This document shows positions 23,015 through 36,114 of a stretch of DNA of 64,000 nt, in pieces; position 1 is the stretch's first letter; the number at the start of each line of letters is the position of its first letter. The DNA is from Mastigias papua (lineage: Eukaryota; Cnidaria; Scyphozoa; Rhizostomeae; Mastigiidae), in assembly GCA_964019165.1 (NCBI GenBank), contig OZ025277.1, forward strand, positions 2,684,453-2,748,452, given 5' to 3'. The position numbers were made by a program, and so were the translations under genes. Below the pieces are notes generated by a model. That model searched no databases, had not been told where the DNA came from, and saw only the letters and a program-made list of their open reading frames with translations.

Positions 23015-26000
23015 CTAGTACGGAGCACTATCCATGAATGCCTCGTTCACATCCGAATCTGAGCTTGTGCCATCGTCGTCAAAGGGTTCAGATTTGAACT
23101 CTTTAAAGTCATTCAACGTTGTGCTACTGTCTTCGGGTATTGAATCACACGAGTCCTGACCGGAATCAAGTTTCCATTTTTTCTTGCGATGTCTATAAGA
23201 AAAGCACATGAGAAATGGATGACCGAATAAATGAAGAGATATTTAACCACAGATTGAACTGTTGCTCATGGGACCGACCGGTTGTGGTGCTAATGGATGC
23301 GGAAAACTAGATTAATGAAGACGAGCATAGGTGAAAGTAAAGAGAAACGTCAATGCAAAAAGAAAGGAAGATGTAAAAGTAACACTATAAAAGTAAAAAA
23401 GAAAGTTGAACAACAACATCTCAGCGTTATTTCACACTAAGATAGGGCTGCTTCAAAGTCATTCCCAAAAACTTGTATGGGGCCTGTAGGACCTACAATT
23501 CGCCGACAAAATGGGCGTGGAATCCAAGATTGAACAATATCTGCTTAATTTTCATGTACTCTGTGTTCAGTGTGTAGGCAACTTATGTGAATATACACGT
23601 ATTTTTATAACGAACCTAGCTCAAGGCCTAGTTCAAAAAGTTCCTTATTTTTGGGCCTCCAATGGTCAAGTTGTAGTACTAAAAGTTCCTTAATGATTCC
23701 TTAATTTTCACTCCACATTAAGTGCCATACTTATGGTACAGAAACAAGTAAACGTTGAAATTCTTAATTTTGCCTCTAATTTTGGCTATAACTTAAGACA
23801 ATGAAACATGAAACACTTGAAACAAACATAGCAAACGATTTATACTGATTTTGGCTGCAAATGAATGGAACTGGCTTCCTAATTCTTGATTGCTTGCTGT
23901 TACAAGAATTTTTGAAATTGAAAAGTTCCTTAGGTAATTTTCCTTTAGTAATATAAGTTCTTTAAATATGTCGGCATTCTACATGTAGGTTCCTTATAAA
24001 GTGGTTCCATATAAAAAAATGCGTGTATGCTACAAATTAATGAGTAGTATACTACACAGTGGCATCTGGATAAAAAAGCACAGCAATTTGCCGACAGAAA
24101 TGAAAAATTTTCATTACTTGCCAACATACTTTTTGTCTGGGGGTGTGACACACTGTGGCAAAAATTAGGAAATAGCAAGCGATCACAGACAGGCTGAGCT
24201 TCAAAAGCAAATTTGAAAACATTCATCCCTTACGACAATTCACTTTGCACACATAATGAAAGTTAAGAGTTCTCAATTCAAATCGAAATTGAGACCAAAC
24301 TTGGCATTTATTTCCATAAATGCCTAACAGAGCCAGTGGCGTGCCGAAGGACTTTTTTCAGTGGCGGGTATGGCAAAACAAGTCTACCGACAGGTTTGAA
24401 AGAGCCACGCCTTGGAGGCATCTCAGTTACTGACAAGCAATTATCATTGTGAGAAATATTAACGACAAGCGACGAGCTAAAAATAAGTGACAAGCTACCG
24501 AAGTACAATAGTGGACAAAAGTCCTTGGGACACTTAGAAGAAACAGATAAAACACCATTTTCCTCTACATATTGTCATAGTTGCTACAAACATGCACCCC
24601 CCTTCCCCCTAGAACAATGTTGATTCGTTTGTGGTACATTTGAAGTTGGCGTGCACGCGAAATTTTCCCATTATTGCAGGTACTTCTCCAGAAAACCAAC
24701 ATTGTTTCAGGGGGAGAGGGGAATGAAAGTTTGCTGCAGACTGCAAAAAGTGCAAAGTGTCCCAGGACTTTTGTCGGGTATTGTACCTGCGGCTTCTGAA
24801 AAAATGGGGTTGTCAATCCCACACCCCTTACTTCGGCATCCCCCTACACAGAACCTGAACATTGTATTCCTATTTCATAGTTGCCTTATCTAAGTTGCTA
24901 GTGTTGTAGAAAAGTTGAAGAATTTTAACACAGGTTTAAAGAACCATCTAAGGCTGCATTTGAAAAAATATCTAGAAACATCCAGGCTGATGGCAGAAAG
25001 CTTGTTTCTCATAAAAAGAACGTTTAGTGACTTTCCTTTGACCAAAGCAATATATAACTGCCTTTCGTGTCAACTACGAGAAGAGCACTTTAACCACAAC
25101 CATAGCTTTATAAATACACGAAAATAAAGATCTACTAATGAGCAAACAAATCGTACAAGGAACAGTCATGATAAGGTGTAATTTGTTAATAACCACCAAC
25201 TCAAATATCACGCAAGGTAATCAGTTCTAGGTCTATATGAAACAATCCACCCAGGGATGCCTACGCTGGGGGGGGGGGGCAGGGGGCAGCTGCCCCTCCT
25301 GCCCTTTTCCAAGGACATAATCATTTTAGTGCAAAGATGTGTATGATGCGCCCTCAATAGGAACCTTGCCCCCCTTTTATGATTTTAGTACTAAAACTTT
25401 CTTCCGACTTTCTCACCATGAATGTTTGAGTTTACGTAACACTGTTAAACAACCATGCACTACACAAATCACAACACTGGAATTAAGTAAAAGGGATGAT
25501 GGACTCTAGTGAAAATTGTAATTTTTAAATGTACATAAATCTACTGACATTCTTAATCCTCAAAAGCCCAGTAGCCTACGGAAACTTCCTTACTTCTTCA
25601 GTGGTCTAGCTGTCAATATTCATTGAGGCCTGGGCTCTAGTGCGCAGAGTGCACCTAGCAAGGACTGGACAATAGTTTTATTCATTCGTTTTTCACAGTG
25701 CTACGTTAACGTCATGCTTACAGTTGTTCATTATTATAAACGTTTAGTATATAGTTCTATTAATATGTTTTGTATATATTTCTGAACTAAGTCGTCTCTA
25801 TTCGCACGTTCTACACACTAGCACTACTTTCCTATAAGCCATGTTCTAACAAAAAGTGCATACTATAAGCAATAGTTGTATCTTCAATGCAAACTCGTAG
25901 TTCCCTCTCATACACAGTGTTTACAATCCATAGCCATTCGACAAAGTTTGTGAAGCACTCGGCCCATTTTTTACACGTCGTGCATTAATAGGGCATTGAG

Positions 26001-29000
26001 AATCAATGATGTATGCAAAACAAGGACATTGCAGCCTGATTTTATATCCACTCTCCAATTCAATGGCTCACTAATAGCTGTAGAATGAGCTGTAGTTGTA
26101 ACAAAGTTGAGCGGTTTCTCAAATCTTGCCAAAGACTCATTACGTGAATTCTTAATTGTTTGAAACTTTTGGCACGAAAGTGTGAGGATATCAATTATGG
26201 CAGTTGTGCTATTGTAGAGTCACTAATCGCTGCCTTGGCTCTTCTAACCACAGATCAAAATATCAGCTGGGTATTTGTCATTCCACTTTACTTCTTCGGA
26301 TCTGAGTTGTGCGCTACGATCGAAATCTATAGCTGTGATAACGTTGTCGAGTGCACTAGAAACATTTGACATACCGTTAATTCTGGAATAAGCCCCGCTG
26401 GAAGCTTATTTGTTTTTGACACTTTGGTGGGGGCTTTTTGAGAGGAGGGCTTATTCGAGGGCGACTTATAAAATTATTTGACATAGACCACATAAAACGC
26501 TCATTGTCAAAACTCATAGTCCACAATATTACAAAAACCACCTAAATGCATCAGTGTATATCAGTCCTATGTGGTGTGGGCATAGTCGAGGGCAGGGGCT
26601 TATTACGAAGTCGACGTTCTACCATGGGGGCTTATTCGATGGGGGCATTTTCGAGGGGGGCAATTAGAGGATTTAAGGCACTATGTGTCCCTCAAGAAAA
26701 GGTATTTCACAAAGGAAGCAGCTAGACGTTGAAACAAGCGAAAGTGAAATGGTAACCAAAGAAGTCTATGGGAGCAGCATTTTTCACCTGAATGCTGCAG
26801 AGTGTGGCGAGACGCCGAACCAGGCAAAATAGTGCTCCCATAAACGTCTTTGGACATTTGTGAATCAGGGCTTAAAGAACCAAATTCCGACGCCTTGTGA
26901 CGTTTCATTAGGGTCACTGAGAGCTGTTGTGGGTACCTCACCAGATGAACAGAACAGAGCCCACCATGACATCATTATGACTTCAATATGACATTTAAAA
27001 GTTTTAGTAATCGCCATGCAAACATGTCACAACTGTTGGGGGCTCCTTTCAGGTTCAGGACCCCCTTCTCCCTCTTACGGCTGCTCTGCGTTTCAAGTAT
27101 CAATAACAAACCTGAAGAAAGCTAAAAGTTCAAATTTAAACTCGGAGAATTTCTTAGATTGCATATTCATACTCATCATAAAAAAGTATTGTATCAAGCC
27201 CTACATAGTTTGTTCTATAGGGAACCGCTTTGTAAGGAACCTGCATATAGAAGGTCAGAAAATTGAACGGTCTTGTATTACTTGAAGTAAAATCACTTAG
27301 GGACATTTCAATTTGAATATTTCTGTCGCTGCAACAATTCCAGATTTAGGGAATCTAGTTCAAATTCGATACAGTCAAATTTGCACGAACCCATACCGAA
27401 AGTTGGGTTTCTAACAGGATAGGTTTTTTAGCACTTTTATACTGTAATATTTATTACTAGCTTTTATTGTAAGTAATGTATACTGTAAATAGTAGGCTTT
27501 AATTAGCTTTAATTTAGCTAATCTTTTTCTTACTGGCCTGATGATGATGATGATGATGATGATGTGTGCAGTCCTTGTGGTAAGTGGATCATAGAAGGAT
27601 TTCGGTTGAGACCATAATAGCCTGTCTTTATATTTTACATTTACAATGCTTCCTTGCTTGTGTACTATTTTCAGATCTCCAACAAGAGCAGTTTGAAATA
27701 AAGGAACTACTAAAGAAGTTTCAGCGCTACAGTATGGTCAAAAGAGGTACATAACGAGAAACTTAAAAGAGCTAGGCCTAGGATAAGTCAAATATACTGC
27801 CTGTAATTAGCGAGGTGTATCATCGTATCGTTGTTAACTTTAACATTTTATAAAAATGCTAAATAAGTATATAATAGTCTTGAAAAGAATTACTATTATG
27901 GGTAATTTAGTTTCTCACAGACATTCAGATGGTAATAGGTCTGGGTAAGTAAGGAGGGAACAATCAGCAACAAGCTGATAAAGGACCCACCCCTTTCATA
28001 TCTTATGGCTGGCCTACAGAGATAATGTCATTCTTAAAATCCTTTCTGTTCCTAGGAGTGCTGCCTTTTGTATTACTTGTAACTGTGCAGTAATTCCAGT
28101 CATTTCAAAATAACTACCAATTCTTTGCGATACGCATACTAGTACACCAATCACAACACGAATAACTGTAACATAAAACCCGACCACTTCTCGAGTCCAG
28201 ATGTAAATTCCGACTGGGTATATGATCTCGAATTCTTCTATGTCGTAATATCTCTTTGGATAATTGATATACACTACCCCTCTGTAGCAATATAGTCATT
28301 CTGAAAGTCAAATTTTAAACATAATGCATACTCTCTATCATTTATTGAGAACGGGCACTGAAAGGTGCAAGAAGCACAGTAACACAACATAGCCAATGGA
28401 ACAAAACCACCGCAAGATATTTGTCATTGTGAAGGAGCCTGCTTTTTCTGCTGGATGTGTTGAGATGTCTCTCAAGAGCAGCAGAGGGGTTGAACCACTG
28501 GGCTGGACTCGAGGGCTTTTTGGCAATAATATAGCCATACTCCCGCATACTCCTACAGGCACGGCGCAGCCAAATAAAAAGAGGGACTATACATAAAAAG
28601 TGGGGGGGGGGGCTACAAACAACACGCTGCTTCATAAAGGCTAGAAAAATCTCCTCTGGCTAGCAAAAAGTGGGGAAAAATCCCTCCCAGCCCCCTACCG
28701 ACATCATGCTTGTCATAAAGATAAGTCTGGTATTGATAATACAGCTGATGTACAGCCTATATCTTCACACAATTGCCTTCTGACATAGGTCATTAGGTAA
28801 TGCTCATATTTCCATTTCACTTTCATAGATAATTTTCAATCAATTCTTTCTGTAATTACTGTAAACAAGAATGGTGCCATGGAGGGGGCTAGGGACTCAA
28901 CCCCCTTGTTAATATGATGAGAGCTTTTTAAGGGGAGGAGGGGTTAGTCCCCCTTCAAACAAACGTATGGTATGCTAGTCAGGTGAGTTTTTAACTTGGC

Positions 29001-30559
29001 ATTACTTGTTCTATGTCTATGCATAACTTATGTCAACTACGTTTAACTCGTGTATAACTTTGCGGAGTTTAAATAGCAAAATGATTGTGATCATGGACGT
29101 GACTACATATTAGCCTACAGTGCAACCCTGTCCTCAGCTTTTCAGAATGGCATCCCCTCCTGCAAGCCTAAGGCTACCCATTCCCTAGAAGCACCTTTGG
29201 TCACCTATGACAGTCCAATACAGAAAAGATATAGTAATGTACTGCTATACCTGAACGGCCAGTAGTTTTACTTAGATAACACTAGTGGCACTTCTTAGGG
29301 GAGGGGGGCAGAGAGAATATGCCCCCTGAATCCTATTAGTCAGTGTTTTTGCATAGCATGTGAGGAATCTAGGGACTAAAATATGAATATTCGGCAAGTA
29401 TATTTTACACAAGTCAGCACATCTACCCCCCTGAAGACCCCTTTTAAGCGTTGCAAAAGCTGGTGGGTGGTTATTACATACTGTCGTAGTCTGGGCCCGG
29501 GAGTTCCTAGTCCTGTCTGGCGAAAGTGTAGAAAAGAAGTACATGTCATACAAAGTGCATACATAGGAAAGAAGCATAAACATAACATTGAACTTAATCA
29601 TGCAGTATTTTCGATTTACTGAACTGAAAATCAAACTGAACTGACTTTACTATTAGCAAACAGAGCAGAGCGAATAGTGTACTGTTGAAAGCTATAAACG
29701 TTGCATGACAAAAGGCGCTAATTTCGTGTCTCGAAGCAAATGTCCTGTTGACAATTGATAACAGTGAAACGCTGAACAAAAGTCAAATAATTGTTGAGCT
29801 CTGTTTACATTAAGAGCAAATGATTGTCCTAAAGCAAACGAAAAATCTTTGGTCAAATGCAATTAACTTACAGACCTGCTAACTGGGACTGGTAAAGTAA
29901 AAAAAAAACTAGAGTAGAAAATCAAATGAAACTTACGTTTGATTCGTGTCTTTGTTTCCTGATTCGGAATACGGACGATCTCTTTGACGCCTGTTCTTGA
30001 ACCAATTGCTAACTTGAATTAAAGTAAGACCGGTCATTTTAGCCAGCAGCCTCTTATCTTGCGGCGACGGATATTTGTTGCGCGCGTATGCATCGCGGAG
30101 TATCTGCCTAGATTTCTCTTTAAAACAATACACCGTTTCTTCACCGTCCCATATAGTGCGCGGCAACGGGTATTTACGTCGAATTCTGTATTTCTCAACA
30201 GCACCTAACGGCCTCTGACGCATTTTCTCAGCTTCGGCGTAATGCGCCTCATACCACATCGACTGGAGGACTCCGTGCGAGTTTGGATTAAACTCGTGGC
30301 TCTCAAGGATACTATACAGTTCTCGAAACTGCCCTTGGTGAAAGGAGACGTGCGCACGGGCCTTTAATACACTTTCATTACCACTGACAATTTCAGACCT
30401 CGGCAAGGACCAAAGAAACCTCGTTAACCTGTCCACTTGCTGGCCTTGTATTAAAGCATCGCACACACACGCGATCTGTTCGGTGGTGAACTGTGAAACC
30501 AAATTCGCCTTGCCATTCAAGTCTATTTGATCCTCCATACATGACATACCCTCTGACAT
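23015..30559 (-). CDS. SIX-family homeobox transcription factor
   Basis: Exon 1 (30,559-29,937) encodes a SIX domain (about residues 20-135, with RFLWSLP, NESVLKA and [19 protein letters not shown]) followed by a homeodomain (about 136-195) ending [14 protein letters not shown]. It has Trp, Phe, Asn and Arg of helix 3 and the SIX-type lysine. It ends in two spare bases at a strong donor GTAAGT. Exon 2 (23,192-23,015) follows an acceptor CTTTTCTTATAG in matching phase and adds 58 residues, lysine-rich then acidic and serine-rich, giving 266 residues in total. Such factors bind DNA in the nucleus, often with Eya co-activators. The SIX domain looks most like Six1/2, while [12 protein letters not shown] and LAKMTGL are closer to Six4/5. 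The family is certain; the exon 2 join is inferred across a 6.7-kb intron. Confidence 0.9.
23603..24015. repeat. Near full-length copy of the TATAAGGAACC repeat family
   Basis: It runs from TTTTTATAACGAACCTAGCT to TAGGTTCCTTATAAAGTGG, giving inverted ends about 410 bp apart. It is a good reference copy for the family. It lies in the SIX intron and has no coding capacity. Confidence 0.7.
24337..24860. mobile_element. Likely CAGTGGCG-type MITE interrupted by a second MITE
   Basis: The left part reads CAGTGGCGTGCCGAAGGAC near 24,331-24,350. Near 24,830-24,850 an inverted match around CTTCGGCATCCCCC is seen. The mariner-like MITE at 24,506-24,783 lies between them. The outer unit is diverged and its target duplication is unclear. 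Confidence 0.4.
24506..24783. mobile_element. Tc1/mariner-like MITE
   Basis: The left end is CAATAGTGGACAAAAGTCCT and the inverted right end is CAATACCCGACAAAAGTCCT. Each side is flanked by TA (24,504-24,505 and 24,784-24,785). The interior carries inverted ACAATGTTG blocks, so the whole unit is nearly palindromic. It lies in the SIX intron. Same family as 44,946-45,135 and 6,022-6,306. Confidence 0.8.
25255..25385. repeat. Degraded G-rich MITE end
   Basis: A long G run (GGGGGGGGGGGCAGGGGGCA) is followed by C-rich blocks (CTGCCCCTCCTGCCC, CTTGCCCCCC). This resembles subterminal parts of the hAT-like elements, without recognisable termini. Confidence 0.35.
26370..26690 (+). repeat. Repeat with several GGGGGCTTATTCGA motifs
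   Basis: The motif GGGCTTATTCGAG or close variants appears at about 26,445, 26,597 and 26,628, with GGGGGCTTTTTGAG and GGGGGCATTTTCGAG variants nearby. A related cluster is at 4365-4625 and a weaker one near 52,500-52,610. It lies in the SIX intron. Confidence 0.5.
27205..27790. repeat. Copy of the TATAAGGAACC repeat family
   Basis: It starts ATAGGGAACCGCTTTGTAAGGAACC and contains the TTTCTGTCGCTGCAAC block shared with 38,075-38,095. A GAT microsatellite interrupts it at about 27,541-27,562. It lies in the SIX intron. Confidence 0.55.
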
Positions 30560-33500
30560 AGAATCTGTTTCCTATGCACGGCCTCTCCTCTGTACAGGCT
30601 CCTATAGTGTAATCTGCAGCTAGGTAGCGTATGGGATTTCAAAAATAGCTGCAATGCGATACGGTCTTAGCAGAAATTCAAACACCCACTTTAGACGTGA
30701 ATCGCCGGCTCTTGCATTCTAGTTCTGATATCGTCTTACCCGTATTATCAAAGTATACAGTTGTTATTGTTTCAGCGTTGTCGTTGTCACAGGTGACCAA
30801 TGAATTGGAGGTGAACTGATCTCGGATCAAAAGCGGAAGTTTATAAGAACACTTCTCGTGGTTGAACGGGCCAAACGCTGAGAGTCACATGGGCCCGAAA
30901 CACCTCAGGACCAAGTTACCTGCAACAACAGCATTTCCTGTGCGGAGTAGTCTTAGATGTGCAGAACAACGCTCAGCACCACACAGAAATCAACCAGATT
31001 CTATCTAGGTTCGTTACGAGAAAGAGTACGTACAGTTTTAAGCTGTGAAACCTAAAAAACTGTTAGAAAAGAGTGCAACGATGCTCTCTAGCAAAAACTG
31101 AGATATGCTGACAAGGACGTTGAGCTTGATATTTTCCATAAGGAGGGTGTAAAGCATAGATCCCTGACAAAAGGGCGTGGTATGTATGCCCGAAAAATTG
31201 AGATTGAGACAAAAAGACGGAAGAAAAACTACGAACCATGTGTAGTAATAATATTCGTTTTCCTTAAACCAGTAGCCAATGCAAAAGCAGCAATGAGTGA
31301 GCGACACGAATGATATCCTCGAGAATTTCCTGACCACTTTACCAGCAGCCAAGAAATCGCCATACAAACTACTCTGATTTGATAATTGGGAGAGCGCTGC
31401 ACCCCATTTTATACACTCCCAATAGTTTCGCCCCTACTGACAAGAAACGAAAAGTTCAAATAAATGCAGGAGACATGACTCGAAGTGTCTCGAAAATCAC
31501 CATGCTCCTGGTGTATTAGAAAGGTAAGAGAGTTATGCGAAAAACAACACAAAAAACTGTCTATTTTGCATAGCTTTTCACATACGTAGTTATCAAGGCT
31601 TTACCAATCTGTGCTGATGTGGTAGTCCGGCTGGCCTTAAGTCTCACCTAGTGAGAGAAAGTTCTCAAAAGTATTATCTAAAATGATTGTAAGTGTCATG
31701 AATGCTATTATCTCGCGGATATCAAATACCCTTAACTTGTATCCGCTCCTCTGTATAAACATTTACACACAACCGCTACAAATCACATTCCACGGAGTGT
31801 TGAAAATGTATAGCGAGGACCTACTAATGCCCAGCATTTGGGTAAATGTTCTGTTGAAATCCAATATAAATTTGCTGGCAATACCTTAACCCTCCAGAAC
31901 TCTAAATCTAATTAGAAAAAACATGACTGGCTAGGCCCCACTTGCCTGCACGTCAGATACCAAGTAATAAGATTCAAAACTTGCTAATGAAAGCTCACAC
32001 ACATCAAGGCTTAAAATTGCCGAAATTTAAGAATGATTTAAGAATAATCTTAGGTTCAAAATAAAAGTTTTTTGGAATATTAAGACTCGACAGAGAAATT
32101 AGGTATTCCTATAAAAAAGAAGTGTGTATGAACATGCAATGCAATGGAGACAAATTGATGAGTCAAAAATCCAGTAGCTTATCGCACTGGAGCCTATATT
32201 TTCATACAACCTTGAGAACCTTCTCGGAGGACATTCAGACCTTCACATTATGCAGAAACGTTATGATTTTAAAAGCAGTTGGAATTTATATAAGCCAACT
32301 TTATTCTATGGGAGCATCAAGTAACCAACCAACACCGATAATCAGTATAAACTCTGTGGGTTGAGATTGTAGTGATGAAAACACTACCTTTGAACGAAAT
32401 CTGTAATGTGGGTGTACCTTCAACGTGTTTGCATGCTTGCTTATGCTAACTACTCCTTTAGATCCCTGTGGACTACATACATCATTACTACAATCAGTGG
32501 TACACGTTTTTTATTTTTCAAGGAACCAGGGACTTAAATACAGTGGGGTATTGGGGTGTGATACCCCTATCTTTATCTAGTAGGAAAATCTGAGGTCCAC
32601 CAGAAAATTGAAAGCGATAGAGTTAAAAGGCATGTGATAAAACACGTTTCGAATGACCCCCTATCCCACAATCAACAGACTCAAACAAAACATGTTTCAA
32701 TTGATTCCACGTTGATAATTGAAGAATCAAAAGAAATATTTCTTACACACCGTTTAAATCTATCGTCGTTTGCCGCTCAGAAACTTTGGCAATGATTAAA
32801 ATGTATTACGAATTTACTGCTTCTTAGCATTCCTCTTCAATGCCTTCTACCTTTATCAATCTCTATTCTTATTATCAATACAATTGATTCTTCGAGAGAC
32901 AAAATATCAGCCACTCTTAACTGCATGCATGAGAAGATTAGCAGGCTCGATAAGACAGAGAGTTTATCGATAAATGTAAGGCTTCAAATTCACACAGTTC
33001 AACCATGAAATCATATGACAAATATCATACTTTGTTACTACGAAAATTCGTAAATTAAGTTCAGTGCGGTTGAATTTCACACCTCTCCACAGTTTCGTTT
33101 TTTAGTTTTGTTTTCTTTCTGCTTGCTTAACACATTGCGTTACACAGTTTCATTTTCTGTTCCCAAGGAAGCCAATGGCGCTGGCTGTCCTTACCCTACC
33201 CTCCAATAACAAGAAAAATTAAAACTTTCGTAATGTTTAAAAATCCTAACTGTTTGGTATATAGCACACAAAAACTTCATTTACAGGCGTAATATACAGT
33301 AAAAACTGTTGCATAAGAACCTAAGATTTCTAAATGAGCCGTTTGTGTTCTTATTTGGTGAGACATATCTTGTAATCAGGGTGCAGGTTCTTAACACAGG
33401 ATCAAAAAACAAATGCCATAAAAGGGATAGTTTAGCATTGAAATATTATGGTCACATAGAGTCTGTGATCTTTTAAATATAGCCAAATCTATTTATTCTT

Positions 33501-33900
33501 GACCTAGCCAATTTCACACCAATCTTGTCCCTGCAGGCTTTGCCTATCACAGTTATGTTTTAAAGCATCATTTTGTTGAATGACAAAAAAGATTGGATTT
33601 ATTTCTCAGTGGATAGATAATGAAACCATTTACAAGAACCTAGTTAAAATATCAGGCTGAAAAGGTTCTAAATAATTGATATAAAAATATGCAATTTCAG
33701 GCTGTAGGTTCTTAATAAAAGAAGGTTTTATGTACGGGTTTTTGCTGTACCTCTTCCTTACAACAACTGATGAACGTATTGTAAGGACAAATAAGGCATT
33801 GCAGTGAAAAGTGATGGCTGCTCTAAAGCGAAATACTAGATCTCACCTTCACTACTGATTGAATAAAGCACGTACGAAAACAAGTCTATGTTCTTATAGA
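30560..33900. other. Region upstream of the SIX gene, no gene seen
   Basis: The first few hundred bases presumably hold the SIX promoter. Local GC content is higher near 30,640-30,990. Nothing beyond that has coding support. Near 33,290-33,740 there are diverged fragments of the TATAAGGAACC family. Confidence 0.4.
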
Positions 33901-34119
33901 ATCCTTAAACTATTGGTGGGGGGGGCAGATTTACACATTTAAATTATTGGTGGGGAGGAAAATTTACATGTTTTCTTTCCATAAGAAAGTGATTTATATG
34001 AAAGTAGTAGGTGACTGCTCACAAATCTAGGTAGTACTGGATTTCTGAGGCCTAACATAGCCTTTAAGTTCGCATACATTTAAATTCCAATTTTCACATA
34101 AGCAAATAATCTGATTTGC

Positions 34120-34345
34120 TTAATTTGTAGAGGTTCACCGTCGGTTTATTTATGTTCTATGTATTCCAGTGTTATGCTTGTGTAGTGCATGTCTGTCTTT
34201 GTAACTCCGTAAAGGAAACCAATCTCGAACATTCTTGCAAGGAAAATCTTAAGAAAGCTGCAGTAAAGAAAACATGATAAACCAAGTAAAGTTTCAGTAC
34301 TGGACCAAAAATCTTTCCTATGAAAAAGAACATGTGAAGAATTTG
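34120..34345 (+). repeat. Copy of the TTCAGTACTGG repeat family
   Basis: It contains TAGTGCATGTCTGTCTTTGT, AATCTCGAACATTCTTGC and GTTTCAGTACTGGACC in the same order as the copies at 56,800 and 59,030. Some preceding sequence from about 34,020 (TACTGGATTTCTGAGGCCTAA) belongs to the same copy. Confidence 0.55.
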
Positions 34346-34746
34346 GCAAACGGTTTTAGAAAGTAGCACATGAAATCACGACGACATAAGGGAATTCGAT
34401 AGTCACACTGAACGCAAGGGAAGCCGTTAGAGTAATCGTGTGATCGTCACACATGCCCACAAGTAGGCCCATTCAAATATCTGAACATTGCTATACTTGT
34501 GACCATATGCAAGTCAGTGACCATTATCCAACTATAAAATCGGTCATCTGGTGAATAGGCAGTTAATGAATGGCTTTATACAGTGGGAAATCGTACTTTA
34601 AATCTCTATATACAGGCGGTTTTTTGTTTGGAGAACTTAATGCTTCATATTCTTCAATTATGACAAAATGCTACTCAGAAACAAAAACCAAAAGTTGGCA
34701 GTTTCTTGTAAATTCAGCAATTCCAAAGTTTGTGGTGAAGTACATC

Positions 34747-34902
34747 CATGGACGTAGGAAGCATCTAAAAAGTGGGGGGGGGCCAAGTCCTAAAAGGGGC
34801 ACATTACCACGCCCATTTTGGGTTTCAAAGGGGCACTTTTGCATAGTTTGCTAAAAAGTGGGGGGCCATGGCCCCTCTGGCCCCCCGGTTCCTACGTCCC
34901 TG
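34747..34902. mobile_element. Short hAT-like MITE with 8-bp target duplication
   Basis: The 156-bp unit starts CATGGACGTAGGAAGC and ends GGTTCCTACGTCCCTG. Inside are AAAAAGTGGGGGGGG-type and GGCCCCCC-type subterminal blocks. The identical octamer AGTACATC lies on both sides (34,739-34,746 and 34,903-34,910). It has no coding capacity. Confidence 0.85.
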
Positions 34903-34910
34903 AGTACATC

Positions 34911-36114
34911 AGCAGGCTTCTTGGCTGACCCACTGAGTCTAGGGAACGCGAATTCTAATAGAACAGGTGTGCGTATCCGCATTGCATATTACTACGCATG
35001 TTCTCTTGCACACACTCCTTTTTATAAGAACCATATAATTTTTAGCGAGGCTCGATGCTTTTAACTTCGTTGATAATTTAAGACTCGAATGTTCTTAAAA
35101 TTGTTCTTACTAAAGAGTGATTTTTAGTTTATATCGTAATCTTGTAATTTTCTTTTACTTTTTATCGTATAGGCCTATGTTAAACTTTTCTTTGTAGGGT
35201 ACAGGTCCTTGATTGATAACAGTAATTCTTTTTACTGAACAAATTAACCTGTAAAAATATGAAAGTTATTATTATTATTATATTATTTGTTTGAAAATGC
35301 TTGAGAAAATACATCGAGCCCTCAATGTTCTTAAAAAGTGTATTCTTATAAAAAGCAGAGTGTAGAACTACCTGCAGGCCATACCACCAGAGAATTAGTA
35401 AAAAGGTCGATCTACATAATAATACAGCCCTAATGCAATAGGAAATATCAGGATCTTCGAGTAACCCTCAAATTATATACATAGACAATCTATTGACAAA
35501 GAATGGCACCTCGAGTGCTGCGAGTCCGCGTTTGCTCGATCTTCTGGACGATAAATAAGGCCATAATCAAATCTTTTAATAGTTGAGTATGTGACCAAGG
35601 TGACCCTGAAATAATAATGAATTATGATATGTAGAACTAAAAATTTAGAGAACGATCTAACAGGCATCTGAAAATTGATCTTGAGATTACTAAAAGATCT
35701 TTAACAAACCATGCACATATTCATTAAATATCGGGCCAGGGCCCATTCAAGATGTGTTCAGATCATGACAAACTCTGTTGATGGAATGTGACGTCAATGC
35801 CCATGCCTATGGGTAGTACAGTCCCTTAATGAAGTACACTGCCAACTGTTAAAGGACATACAAAAAGTGCTATACAAAATGTAGGTACAGTTAAGTAAGG
35901 CGGTGCCACAGCCCAAAAATTATTTGTTCCGATCTCCCTGGGCACTTGAAATTCTTGTACTCATCAAGGAAGCGATTTCCTTTTCTGCATTCTTATTACA
36001 AACCGCTTGAGAGTTTGAAGCAATTGCAAATTAGCCGACTGGTTGAACGGTCGGGGTACGAACCATGCACTGAGAGTTTGTTGCAAACTTTCAGAATAGT
36101 AAGAGAATGGCATA
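34911..36114. other. Intergenic, no gene seen
   Basis: AT-rich sequence with a short TTA microsatellite near 35,265. Scattered GTTCTTATAA-like fragments suggest decayed copies of the common repeat. Confidence 0.4.

Noticed and set aside
25900..26380. Minus-strand coding-like stretch ([17 protein letters not shown]...) in the SIX intron
   Set aside because: It is broken by stops, no splice sites join the pieces and no family is recognised; at most a decayed relic.
29272..29634. Minus-strand frame of 120 codons between SIX exons
   Set aside because: No family resemblance, and it lies in the long SIX intron in sequence with G-rich repeat features.
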